Shown here: piece after piece, positions 44,011-52,971 of the stretch
Layout of the letters: every line of letters begins with the position of its first letter
How positions within the stretch are numbered: position 1 is the first letter of the stretch
Assembly (NCBI RefSeq): GCF_900312745.1
Contig: NZ_OMPD01000008.1
Location: 372,001-436,000 of the forward strand
DNA from: Aquimarina sp. AU58
GTDB taxonomy: Bacteria; Bacteroidota; Bacteroidia; Flavobacteriales; Flavobacteriaceae
Direction: 5' to 3'
Length of the DNA stretch: 64,000 bases
The notes under the pieces: generated by a model
Seen by the model: the letters and a program-made list of their open reading frames with translations, nothing else
Told to the model about the DNA's origin: nothing
The model's database searches: none
Translations under genes and position numbers: made by a program

Positions 44011-44268
44011 ATGAAAACTACGAATAAGAATAAAGTATTTGTATCCTGTGAAGAAGCAAAACATATTTGCGATAAAAATCAATATGGTGAAGCTTCTTTT
44101 CTCGAAATAATAAAACTTAATATTCGCCTGGTGTATTGTAAAGTAACACGAGCGTATTCCAAAAGAAACACAAAACTTACAAAAACCATTAATAAATCTA
44201 CAACACAGTCAATCAGCGCTTCAGATAAAGAAGCAATGAAAAAAGAAATAACAAAGAGGATTAACTAA
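44011..44268 (+). CDS. Degenerate paralogue of the anti-sigma-like protein
   Basis: The 85-residue protein is a clear duplicate: VSCEEAKHICDKNQYGEASF corresponds to VSCSEANHFCDKNQYKEASF in the preceding gene, and both end in a SDKEAMK basic helix. Two likely zinc ligands are lost: His37 is replaced by Arg39, and the second cysteine of CRAC is replaced by Thr46 (CKVT). It keeps Cys13, His18, Cys20 and Cys43. It may have lost metal sensing while still binding the sigma factor. Its end overlaps the convergent UbiA-like gene by eight bases. Confidence 0.72.
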   Translation: MKTTNKNKVFVSCEEAKHICDKNQYGEASFLEIIKLNIRLVYCKVTRAYSKRNTKLTKTINKSTTQSISASDKEAMKKEITKRIN

Positions 44269-45091
44269 ATAAAGACTCAAGAATAACAAGGATTATTAAC
44301 CACATTATAGGAATACTCTCTACCCAAAAAGAACAATAATATTCTGATTGTTTCTTATCTGTTCCCCATAAAAAGAATAAACTTATTGTAGTTATCAATA
44401 TAGTACTCAAAATTTCTATCGAAGATAACAACTCATTTTTTACAGCAGTTAATAATAAAAAAATAACCAATAAAATACTACCAAAAAGCTTGGTTCTTGT
44501 CACTCCTATTTTTTGCGGAATCGTTTCTAAAGCTACATCATCATACTGCAAGTCTCTCACTTCGAAAGGTAACATCATAACCACAATAAATAAAAACCGT
44601 TGAATCATTTCTATTAAAAAATTTAAATTCAGATTTCCTTTAACATATACTAATGGGACCAATACAGTCATACCAGCCCAAACCATTCCGATAATAAAGA
44701 TTTTTACCCCTGCAAGGCTCCTTAGGTTCTTTTTGTTAGGAAAAACAGGAACAACATACAAAACAGTAAGTGCTATAAACGGTGCCATATAGATCCACGT
44801 ATTAATCGACACTCTAAACGAAAGATAGATAAAAGACACGCAACTCAAAATGGTTAAAACACGAATCCCTTTCATCGATTTGGTCAATCTTTTGTGGTAA
44901 AGTTTTGAGACTTTAGAATATTTTACAAAATTATATGCCGTAATAGCACCTAAAAAAGAAAAAAGGATATAGATAAATTGACCAGATATTCCATATTTAA
45001 TAAAAGTAATTTGCACCAAAGCACATATAGCTAAAGCAACATGAATACTACCGTTAATATAGAATCTGAATATGCTTTTTAAGGTTTTCAC
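44261..45091 (-). CDS. UbiA-like polytopic membrane protein
   Basis: The 276-residue protein has about eight hydrophobic helices. LPFEVRDLQYDD near residue 180 resembles the second Asp-rich motif of UbiA prenyltransferases, and AITAYNFVKYSKV sits where the first motif would be, but with the aspartates lost. So it is UbiA-like and possibly inactive as a prenyltransferase or using an altered site. The gene is alone on the minus strand, convergent with the anti-sigma-like duplicate and divergent from gcvP. Confidence 0.65.
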   Translation of the reverse strand: MKTLKSIFRFYINGSIHVALAICALVQITFIKYGISGQFIYILFSFLGAITAYNFVKYSKVSKLYHKRLTKSMKGIRVLTILSCVSFIYLSFRVSINTWIYMAPFIALTVLYVVPVFPNKKNLRSLAGVKIFIIGMVWAGMTVLVPLVYVKGNLNLNFLIEMIQRFLFIVVMMLPFEVRDLQYDDVALETIPQKIGVTRTKLFGSILLVIFLLLTAVKNELLSSIEILSTILITTISLFFLWGTDKKQSEYYCSFWVESIPIMWLIILVILESLFS

Positions 45092-45163
45092 GTTACTTAT
45101 TAGGGGTTATGTGTTAACAAAACCCGAATTTGGTTAAAAACTTGATAGGTCTAGGTTAATTAA

Positions 45164-45198
45164 TTGTGAAAGTTTTAGCAATTAAATATGTATTTTTG
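45164..45198 (+). promoter_or_regulatory. Probable promoter of gcvP
   Basis: TTG (45164-45166) and TATTTTTG (45191-45198) are 24 bases apart, slightly long for the consensus. They precede the ATG at 45229 by about 30 bases and argue against the alternative upstream GTG start. Confidence 0.4.
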
Positions 45199-45228
45199 AA
45201 ATCTCAATTTCAACTGTTTTTTTTCGTT

Positions 45229-48084
45229 ATGAAAACCGATTCCTTTAAACTACGTCATATAGGTCCTTCAACAAAAGATCTTGGCGAGATGTTAAACACA
45301 ATTAAAGCAGATTCTTTAGAACAATTAATACATGAAACTGTTCCTGATGATATTCTTTTAAAAAAATCGTTAAATCTAGATTTTGCCTTAAGTGAACAAG
45401 AATATTCTGCACATATACAAAAGCTTTCTGCAAAAAATAAAGTATTCAAAACCTACATCGGTTTAGGATATCACGAAGCTAGTTTACCCGCAGTTATACA
45501 ACGTAACATTCTTGAAAACCCAGGATGGTATACCGCATACACGCCTTATCAAGCAGAAATTGCACAAGGTCGATTAGAAGCATTACTAAATTTTCAAACC
45601 ATGATCTGTGATCTTACAGGTATGGAATTAGCTAACGCCTCTTTATTAGATGAGAGTACAGCTGCTGCAGAAGCAATGACTATGTTATTTGCTGTACGAT
45701 CCAGAGATCAGAAAAAAAATAATGTAAACAAGTTTTTTGTTTCCGAAGAAATATTACCGCAAACACTTTCTTTACTACAAACAAGAGCAATTCCTCTTGA
45801 TATCCAATTAGTAGTAGGAGATCATCAGCAATTTGATTTTTCGACCGAATTTTATGGTGCTATTTTGCAATACCCGGGTAAATCGGGTCAGGTATATGAT
45901 TATGCAGATTTTGTAGAAAAAGCTCACCAGGCAGAAATCAAAGTTGCCGTAGCTGCAGATATATTAAGCTTAGTATCATTAAAATCCCCGGGAAGCTTTG
46001 ATGTAGATGTTGTCGTAGGAACTACACAACGTTTTGGAATCCCTCTTGGATATGGTGGGCCACATGCTGGATTTTTTGCTACAAGAGAAGCATATAAAAG
46101 GACTATTCCTGGTAGAATTATAGGAGTTACTCAAGATTTAAATGGAGGTCGTGCCTTACGAATGGCATTACAAACGCGTGAACAACATATTAAACGAGAT
46201 AAAGCAACTTCTAATATCTGTACAGCACAAGTACTATTGGCTGTTATGGCCGGAATGTACAGTGTATATCATGGTCCAGAAGGCTTAAGTTATATTGCCT
46301 CAAAAGTTAACACATCGGCAGTAACATTAAGTACAAAATTAGAAAAACTAGGTTTCAATCAACTTAACACAGCTTATTTTGATACCATTCGAATACAAGG
46401 TGATGCAACCAAAATAAAAGAAATCGCAGAAGCTCATGAAGTAAATTTCTTCTATCCGGATTCAGAAACAGTTTCAATTTCTTTAAATGAAGCAACAACA
46501 ATTGAAGATCTAAATACGATCCTATCAATTTTTGCAAAAGTTGAAGGAAAAGAATATACTCCTATTCAGGAAATTGATAATTCGAATACCATAGATAAAA
46601 ATCTAAAACGTAATACCGAGTTTTTAACAAATGAAGTATTCAATTCTTACCATTCTGAGACAGAATTGATGCGTTATATAAAAAAATTAGAACGAAAAGA
46701 TCTGTCATTAAATCATTCTATGATTCCGTTGGGATCCTGTACAATGAAACTTAATGCAGCGGCAGAAATGTTACCTCTTAGTGATCCACAATGGGGGAAC
46801 ATTCATCCTTTTGTTCCAGTACATCAAGCTCAGGGATATCAAGAAGTTCTAAAAAAACTCGAAGAACAGCTTACAGAAATCACAGGATTTGCAGCTACCT
46901 CTTTACAACCAAATTCTGGTGCACAGGGAGAATTTGCCGGATTAATGGTAATTAGAGCATATCATGAGTCAAATGGAGATCATCATCGTAATATTTGTTT
47001 GATCCCTTCATCTGCTCATGGCACAAATCCCGCCTCTGCAGTAATGGCAGGAATGAAAGTAATTGTTACCAAAGCCACAGAAGAAGGTAATATTGATATA
47101 GATGACCTAAGAGAAAAAGCACTAAAATATAAAGATAACCTTGCCGCTTTAATGGTTACGTATCCGTCTACACATGGTGTATATGAGTCTGGGATTAGAG
47201 AAATCACTCAAATTATTCATGATAATGGCGGACAAGTATATATGGATGGTGCCAATATGAATGCACAGGTTGGTTTAACCAATCCGGGTGCAATAGGCGC
47301 AGATGTATGCCACCTTAACTTACACAAGACCTTTGCTATACCTCACGGTGGTGGTGGGCCTGGCGTTGGACCAATTTGTGTTGCGAAGCAGCTGGTTCCA
47401 TTTTTACCGGGTAATCCAATAATCACTACAGGAGGAGATCAGGCAATAACAGCAATTTCTGCAGCTCCTTGGGGATCTGCTCTGGCATGTTTGATTTCTT
47501 ATGGATATATTACCATGCTTGGAGTAAATGGTTTAAAAGAAGCTACCCAATATGCTATTTTGAATGCTAATTATATCAAAGAACGCTTAGATGGGCATTA
47601 CAATGTATTGTATGTAGGAGAAAAAGGAAGAGCTGCTCATGAAATGATTCTAGACTGTCGACCATTTAAAACAAATGGTATAGAGGTTACCGATATTGCA
47701 AAACGACTTATGGATTATGGATTTCATGCTCCAACAGTTTCTTTCCCGGTAGCAGGAACTATTATGATCGAACCTACCGAAAGCGAAAGTAAATCAGAAT
47801 TAGATCGTTTTTGTGATGCCCTGATTGCGATACGTAAGGAAATAGCAGAAGCTACCGCTGATAATCCAAATAACGTAATGAAAAACGCGCCACATACTAT
47901 GGCTATGCTTACAGCAGACTCGTGGGATTTCCCGTATTCGAGAGAGCAAGCAGCATATCCATTATCATATGTAGCCGATAATAAGTTTTGGCCATCTGTT
48001 CGTCGTGTAGATGATGCATATGGAGACAGGAACTTAATTTGTACATGTGCTCCTATTGAAGAGTATATGGAAACAGAAGCTTAA
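45229..48084 (+). CDS. gcvP: Glycine dehydrogenase (aminomethyl-transferring), P protein of glycine cleavage
   Basis: The 951-residue protein from the ATG at 45229 starts [14 protein letters not shown], the usual P-protein N-terminus. The single chain joins the alpha-like and beta-like halves. The pyridoxal phosphate lysine is Lys700 in [17 protein letters not shown], and the [13 protein letters not shown] motif near residue 500 is conserved. It decarboxylates glycine and loads the aminomethyl group on lipoylated GcvH. gcvH and gcvT are not in the window. A wobble-rich terminator follows. Confidence 0.96.
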   Translation: MKTDSFKLRHIGPSTKDLGEMLNTIKADSLEQLIHETVPDDILLKKSLNLDFALSEQEYSAHIQKLSAKNKVFKTYIGLGYHEASLPAVIQRNILENPGWYTAYTPYQAEIAQGRLEALLNFQTMICDLTGMELANASLLDESTAAAEAMTMLFAVRSRDQKKNNVNKFFVSEEILPQTLSLLQTRAIPLDIQLVVGDHQQFDFSTEFYGAILQYPGKSGQVYDYADFVEKAHQAEIKVAVAADILSLVSLKSPGSFDVDVVVGTTQRFGIPLGYGGPHAGFFATREAYKRTIPGRIIGVTQDLNGGRALRMALQTREQHIKRDKATSNICTAQVLLAVMAGMYSVYHGPEGLSYIASKVNTSAVTLSTKLEKLGFNQLNTAYFDTIRIQGDATKIKEIAEAHEVNFFYPDSETVSISLNEATTIEDLNTILSIFAKVEGKEYTPIQEIDNSNTIDKNLKRNTEFLTNEVFNSYHSETELMRYIKKLERKDLSLNHSMIPLGSCTMKLNAAAEMLPLSDPQWGNIHPFVPVHQAQGYQEVLKKLEEQLTEITGFAATSLQPNSGAQGEFAGLMVIRAYHESNGDHHRNICLIPSSAHGTNPASAVMAGMKVIVTKATEEGNIDIDDLREKALKYKDNLAALMVTYPSTHGVYESGIREITQIIHDNGGQVYMDGANMNAQVGLTNPGAIGADVCHLNLHKTFAIPHGGGGPGVGPICVAKQLVPFLPGNPIITTGGDQAITAISAAPWGSALACLISYGYITMLGVNGLKEATQYAILNANYIKERLDGHYNVLYVGEKGRAAHEMILDCRPFKTNGIEVTDIAKRLMDYGFHAPTVSFPVAGTIMIEPTESESKSELDRFCDALIAIRKEIAEATADNPNNVMKNAPHTMAMLTADSWDFPYSREQAAYPLSYVADNKFWPSVRRVDDAYGDRNLICTCAPIEEYMETEA

Positions 48085-48109
48085 AAAATCTATTATCCCA
48101 TAAATGATG

Positions 48110-48138
48110 AAGAGGTGACTTTATGGTTGCCTCTTTTT
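48110..48138 (+). terminator. Terminator of gcvP
   Basis: AAGAGGTGAC (48110-48119) pairs with GTTGCCTCTT (48126-48135), using two G-U pairs, and ends in TTTTT. Confidence 0.7.
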
Positions 48139-48288
48139 CGTTAACCATACTATGATTAGAAAATAAGTATAATTTTTAAAACTGCACAGTATACCTATGA
48201 AATGAACCATAACAATTAAAGTTGATCCCAACCGAAATGTTCAATGGTGAATTCCATCTGACAACTAAAAAATAATAAAAAAGAACAG

Positions 48289-48654
48289 ATGAAAGATATC
48301 ACTTCAAGGCAAGACATAGAATTCTTAATGAATGCCTTTTATAAAGACGCTTTTGCAGACCCTGCAATTGGCATCTTTTTTACCAAAATTGCAAAGATTA
48401 ATCTCGAAGAACATATTCCGGAAATTACAGATTTTTGGGAACAGCAATTATTTAGAACAGGAAATTACAAAAAGAATGTGATGCAGATTCATAAAAATTT
48501 AAGCAGTAAAAAAAAGTTAGAAAAAATCCATTTCGATACTTGGCTATCACTGTTTCACAAAACAGTGGATCGCAATTTTAAAGGAGAAAAAGCGCACCTT
48601 ATCAAAACAAGAGCCTTATCCATTGTAACGGTTATGCAATTAAAAATAGAATAG
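48289..48654 (+). CDS. Group III truncated hemoglobin
   Basis: The 121-residue protein matches the group III (P-type) 2/2 globin layout: MNAFYKDAFADPAIGIFF, then IPEITDFWEQQLFRTGNYKKNV around the E helix, and KIHFDTWLSLFHKTVDRNF with the proximal histidine candidate. The length and the FW-x6-G segment fit group III rather than groups I or II. It binds haem and oxygen or NO; a detoxification role is typical but unproven. Monocistronic, 151 bases from gcvP's terminator. Confidence 0.9.
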   Translation: MKDITSRQDIEFLMNAFYKDAFADPAIGIFFTKIAKINLEEHIPEITDFWEQQLFRTGNYKKNVMQIHKNLSSKKKLEKIHFDTWLSLFHKTVDRNFKGEKAHLIKTRALSIVTVMQLKIE

Positions 48655-48880
48655 CCTATTGGTTCTAAACCCGGGTTATGCATTAAAACTCTATATTATG
48701 AAAGTTGATAAGTGCAGTGAAATATTCCTAAGTAGTTTCAAACTATAATGAGTTTTCTAATGTATAATCAGAGTTTAATCAAATCCATAAAAAAGTTGGG
48801 CATCGTAGTATCTGTTATGTATGCATAATAAAATAATTCCTATCATGTACCTTACCATTTATAATAAATAATTGGGTATA

Positions 48881-49939
48881 ATGAATATCAAAATAACGGG
48901 TACAGGAAGCTATATTCCTAATGAAATTAAAAAAAACAACGACTTTACCAATCATCAATTCTTTACTGAAAACAAGGTTTTAATCGAACATAACACTACC
49001 GCTATAATTGATAAATTCAAAAAAATCACAGGTATTGAAGAACGTAGATATGCCTCTACCGATCAAAACACTTCTGATTTAGCATTTCTTTCTGCAAAAA
49101 AAGCAATTATAGACTCAAAAATTGATCCTGAAACCCTTGATTACATTATTGTAGCCCATAATTTCGGCGATGTAGACAAAAACTCCTCTCAGGCAGATAC
49201 TGTCCCCAGTCTTGCGGCAAGAGTAAAACATAAATTAAAAATAAAAAATCCATACTGCGTCGCATATGATTTGCTTTTTGGGTGCCCTGGCTGGATAGAA
49301 GGAGTCATACAAGCCCAATCATATATAAAAAGTAGTATGGCTCAAAAATGTCTTGTTATTGGGGCAGAAACTTTATCTCGTGTTATAGATAAACATGATC
49401 GGGATTCTATGATTTATTCTGATGGATCTGGAGCTGTGATACTAGAAAAAACAAAACAACCCGGAGGGATAATTTCTTCTATAAGTGCTTCTTATACACT
49501 TGAAGAAAGTAATTTTTTATTCTTCGGAAAAACAAACGATAACATCTCTAATGATGATACGAGATACATCAAAATGCATGGGAGAAAAATATATGAATTT
49601 GCTTTAAATCAAGTGCCAAAAGCCATGAAAATTTGCCTTGATAAAACCGATATTAGCATCACAGATATCAAAAAAATTATCATTCATCAAGCTAATGAGA
49701 AAATGGATGAAGCTATTGTAAAAAGGTTCTATGATCTATATGACCAGAAAGTACCCGACGGCATTATGCCCATGACTATTCAAAAGCTAGGAAATAGTAG
49801 TGTTGCTACTGTTCCTACTCTATATGACCTTATTTTAAATGGTAAAGTAGAAAACCAATCCATTAAAGAAGGAGATATTTTGCTATTTGCCAGTGTAGGT
49901 GCAGGGATGAACATCAATACTCTTTTATATCAATTTTAA
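48881..49939 (+). CDS. 3-oxoacyl-ACP synthase III (KASIII/FabH-like)
   Basis: The chosen ATG at 48881 gives 352 residues; an upstream TTG is less likely. The thiolase-fold triad is present: Cys135 in FGCPGW, His269 in IHQANEKMDE and Asn305 in GNSSVATVP. It therefore condenses an acyl-CoA (or acyl-ACP) with a malonyl-ACP. The length and the SGAVILEK loop fit a secondary-metabolism or non-housekeeping KASIII; the housekeeping fabH next to fabD/acpP would be elsewhere. A methyltransferase and glycosyltransferase follow on the same strand. Confidence 0.9.
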   Translation: MNIKITGTGSYIPNEIKKNNDFTNHQFFTENKVLIEHNTTAIIDKFKKITGIEERRYASTDQNTSDLAFLSAKKAIIDSKIDPETLDYIIVAHNFGDVDKNSSQADTVPSLAARVKHKLKIKNPYCVAYDLLFGCPGWIEGVIQAQSYIKSSMAQKCLVIGAETLSRVIDKHDRDSMIYSDGSGAVILEKTKQPGGIISSISASYTLEESNFLFFGKTNDNISNDDTRYIKMHGRKIYEFALNQVPKAMKICLDKTDISITDIKKIIIHQANEKMDEAIVKRFYDLYDQKVPDGIMPMTIQKLGNSSVATVPTLYDLILNGKVENQSIKEGDILLFASVGAGMNINTLLYQF

Positions 49940-50023
49940 AGCTTTTGTAAAATTCTCTTAGATGTACAGATAGTAATCTGGGTAATTGTCTATTTTTACA
50001 CTATAATTACTGATTTGACTATT

Positions 50024-50554
50024 ATGTACGAAGGAAATTTTCCTCACCAGCGATACCAAAAAACTTTAGAATTTCTTAGAGAAAACACCCCTGCCCCAGG
50101 TACTGTTCTAGATTTGGGTGTTAGAAATCCTTTTGTAGAGTTTATGGAAAAAGAAGGATATACAGTATCAAATACCTCTGGCGAAGATCTGGACCTTAAT
50201 ACAGAAGCTGTACAAAAAGAAAATATTCAAATTGTTACTGCCTTCGAAATTTTTGAGCACCTTATCGCTCCTTTTAATGTTTTACGCGACATTAAAGCAG
50301 ATAAACTAGTTGCTTCTATTCCATTAAAATTATGGTTCTCTCCTGCCTATCGTAGTAAAACTGATCCATGGGACAGGCACTACCACGAATTTGAAGATTG
50401 GCAATTTGATTGGTTACTCGAAAAAGCCGGCTGGGAAATTAAAGCAAGAAATAAGTGGACACACCCTGTTAAAAAGATTGGTTTACGACCACTATTAAGA
50501 CTTTTTACGCCGAGATACTATATTGTATATGCCGAGAGAGTCAAAAATTCTTAG
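50024..50554 (+). CDS. Small class I SAM-dependent methyltransferase
   Basis: The 176-residue protein starts at the ATG at 50024 (a TTG at 50015 is weaker). It has a SAM-like motif GTVLDLGVRNPFVEF and post-I acidic SGEDLDL, then VTAFEIFEHLIAPFNVL and a C-terminal WDRHYHEFEDWQFDWLLEKAGWE. The layout resembles small methyltransferases beside glycosyltransferases. The acceptor is unknown. It is 84 bases from the KASIII gene and 57 from the glycosyltransferase, so the three may form an operon. Confidence 0.8.
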   Translation: MYEGNFPHQRYQKTLEFLRENTPAPGTVLDLGVRNPFVEFMEKEGYTVSNTSGEDLDLNTEAVQKENIQIVTAFEIFEHLIAPFNVLRDIKADKLVASIPLKLWFSPAYRSKTDPWDRHYHEFEDWQFDWLLEKAGWEIKARNKWTHPVKKIGLRPLLRLFTPRYYIVYAERVKNS

Positions 50555-50611
50555 CTTCTCTCTTTTTAGTTTTTTAACTTTAAACCTGAAACCAAAAACT
50601 TCAATTATTTC

Positions 50612-51460
50612 TTGAATATATATATTATCATACCTGCTCATAATGAAGAGCGTTTTATAGCAAAGACTCTTGATTCTTTGACTTCTCAAACACTTATTCC
50701 TACCAAAATAGTAGTAGTTAATGATCATTCTACAGACAATACAAAAGGTATCATAAATGAATATGTAAATACATATGATTATATATCCATAGTAGATACG
50801 TATACTTCTAAAAATCATATGCCGGGAAGCAAAGTGATTAATGCTTTCTATGAGGGTTTCAAAACATTAGATACAAACTATGATATTATTTGTAAATTCG
50901 ATGCAGATCTTGTTTTTCCACCAAATTACTTAGCTAAAATTACCCATCATTTTCAGGAAAATGATAAAACAGGAATGGTAGGTGGATTTTGTTATATAGA
51001 AAAAAATAAAAAATGGGTTTTAGAAAATCTAACCAGCAAAGATCACATTCGAGGAGCATTAAAAGCATATCGTAAAACGTGTTTCGAAGATATTAAAGGG
51101 CTTAAACCAGCAATGGGATGGGATACTATAGATGAGTTATTAGCTCAATATCACAATTGGGAAATAAAAACCGACGACACCTTACATGTCAAACACTTAA
51201 AACCAACCGGAAATAAATACAACCCTAAAGCAAAATATAAACAAGGAGAAGCCTTTTATCGAATGCGATACGGGTTTTGGATTACACTAATTGCTTCAGT
51301 AAAATTGGCATTGCTCAAAAAACAACCAAGCCTGATCAATAATTATTTAACAGGATATTACAAAGCAAAAGCAAAAAAAGAGACTTTCCTTGTTTCCCAA
51401 AAAGAAGGAAACTTTATTCGTAAACTTCGTTGGAAAAAAATGAAAAAAAAGCTCTTATAG
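50612..51460 (+). CDS. Family 2 glycosyltransferase with a TTG start
   Basis: The 282-residue protein starts at a TTG (50612): the frame upstream has no ATG, and NIYIIIPAHNEERFIAKTL is the conserved GT2 N-terminus, so the start is real. The GT-A features are the nucleotide-binding VVNDHSTDNTKG, the metal motif in KFDADLVFPP, and ALKAYRKTCFEDI with an acidic WDTIDE segment. It probably adds a sugar to a lipid or polysaccharide intermediate in the cytoplasm, following the methyltransferase. The unusual start may lower its expression. Confidence 0.88.
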   Translation: MNIYIIIPAHNEERFIAKTLDSLTSQTLIPTKIVVVNDHSTDNTKGIINEYVNTYDYISIVDTYTSKNHMPGSKVINAFYEGFKTLDTNYDIICKFDADLVFPPNYLAKITHHFQENDKTGMVGGFCYIEKNKKWVLENLTSKDHIRGALKAYRKTCFEDIKGLKPAMGWDTIDELLAQYHNWEIKTDDTLHVKHLKPTGNKYNPKAKYKQGEAFYRMRYGFWITLIASVKLALLKKQPSLINNYLTGYYKAKAKKETFLVSQKEGNFIRKLRWKKMKKKLL

Positions 51461-51554
51461 CGAATAGTTCCATTCAGAAAACTAGTATTTCTTTAACTTT
51501 TTTACCATAAATTATTCTTACATTGAAACATTAATTTTTTTAAAAAATAATTTC

Positions 51555-52961
51555 ATGAAAATCAAACCACTTCTTTGGGCATTAAGTTTCATACTATGCT
51601 TAGCTTCTTGTAATAAGGAAAACAAAGCAGAAAAAGTAGATTATGTGCTTTTCTCTGGAAAAGTAAGTAATACTCTAGAAAATGAGATTAGCGTATTTAG
51701 AAATAGTGATCATTTCAAAAAAGTCATATCAATTAATGAAGATGGTACATTCTCTGATACTTTAAAAATTGAATCCAAAGGTTCCTATACTTTTGTGATT
51801 GGTCGTGAAAGATCATCTTTGTATTTAGATCATGGGGATCAATTAGAATTAACAATAGACACTAAGCAGTTTGACGAAAGTATAAAATATACAGGTACTG
51901 CTGCAGATGCCAATAACTATCTGGCAGAAAGAGCCTTAATAGGGGAAAGTCTTTTTGCTGATGGCCCAGAAGGTTATAAAAAACTTTTTATGAATGAAGT
52001 CGATGAGTTTAAAAAATTAATATCTCAAAATAAACAAGCTAAAAACGACGCGATTAAAAAATATAAAAATTTAGACCCCGAGTTTGTAGCTACTCAAACT
52101 AAAGATAATCGCTATGAATATTTATCAATGTTAAATAATTATCCGTCGACTCATAGCCATTATGCAAAGAAAGAAGACTATAAAGCTCCAGAAGGTCTTT
52201 TGGATGAATTAAAAGATTTTAATATTGATAATGCCGAAGATTATGAGAAATCTAGCGCTTATAGAAGATTAAGTTCTGATGTTTTTTATAGAATTTCTGA
52301 AGAAAAAGCTACGAATGATAGCATCTCTATGGATAAAGCAATGATGGAGAATCTGGCTCAACTAAAGAGTAAAAATATCAGAAATGCTTTTATGAAAAAT
52401 ATAGCATATCAAGTATCACCTAGAAATGATAACGCTGCAGAATTATATGATATGCTTATGGCGGCCTCAGACGATGAAGAATTTAAAAGTGAATTAACCA
52501 ATAAATTCGAAAAAATAAAAGTATTGGTTAAAGGTAATGTGTCGCCCATATTTAATGATTACGAAAATTACAAAGGAGGAACAACTTCTTTAAGTGATCT
52601 TAAAGGAAAATATGTATACATAGATGTTTGGGCTACCTGGTGTGGACCTTGTAAGGCCGAAATTCCGCACCTAAAGAAAATCGAAAAAGAATATCACGAT
52701 AAGAATATCGAATTTGTAAGTATCTCTATTGATAAAAAACCACAACACGATGCCTGGAAAGCAATGGTTAAAGAAAAGGAATTAGGTGGAGTTCAATTAT
52801 TCGCAGACAACAATTGGAGGTCTCAATTTATTGTTGATTATGGAATAAAAGGAATCCCTAGGTTTATCTTAATTGATCCCGAAGGTAATATTGTAAGTGC
52901 AAGCGCACCAAGACCATCCGACCCTAAACTTGTAGAGGTTTTTAACGAACTTAGTATTTAA
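51555..52961 (+). CDS. TlpA-like thioredoxin-fold lipoprotein, first copy
   Basis: The 468-residue protein has a lipobox LCLASC (Cys19), a DUF4369-like N-terminal domain (SGKVSNTLENEISVF, ESKGSYTFVIGRERSSLYLD), a helical middle and a C-terminal redoxin domain with WATWCGPCKAEIPHLKK (Cys363 and Cys366) and a cis-proline GIPRFILIDPEG. It should be a periplasmic or outer-membrane-facing disulfide reductase of the TlpA/ResA type. It is 10 bases from a near-duplicate. No clear promoter was seen in the 94 bases upstream. Confidence 0.92.
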   Translation: MKIKPLLWALSFILCLASCNKENKAEKVDYVLFSGKVSNTLENEISVFRNSDHFKKVISINEDGTFSDTLKIESKGSYTFVIGRERSSLYLDHGDQLELTIDTKQFDESIKYTGTAADANNYLAERALIGESLFADGPEGYKKLFMNEVDEFKKLISQNKQAKNDAIKKYKNLDPEFVATQTKDNRYEYLSMLNNYPSTHSHYAKKEDYKAPEGLLDELKDFNIDNAEDYEKSSAYRRLSSDVFYRISEEKATNDSISMDKAMMENLAQLKSKNIRNAFMKNIAYQVSPRNDNAAELYDMLMAASDDEEFKSELTNKFEKIKVLVKGNVSPIFNDYENYKGGTTSLSDLKGKYVYIDVWATWCGPCKAEIPHLKKIEKEYHDKNIEFVSISIDKKPQHDAWKAMVKEKELGGVQLFADNNWRSQFIVDYGIKGIPRFILIDPEGNIVSASAPRPSDPKLVEVFNELSI

Positions 52962-52971
52962 TATATACCTT

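Noticed and set aside
45166-45228. GTG start and longer N-terminus for GcvP
   Set aside because: The promoter-like TATTTTTG overlaps it, and P proteins begin near the KLRHIGPS motif.
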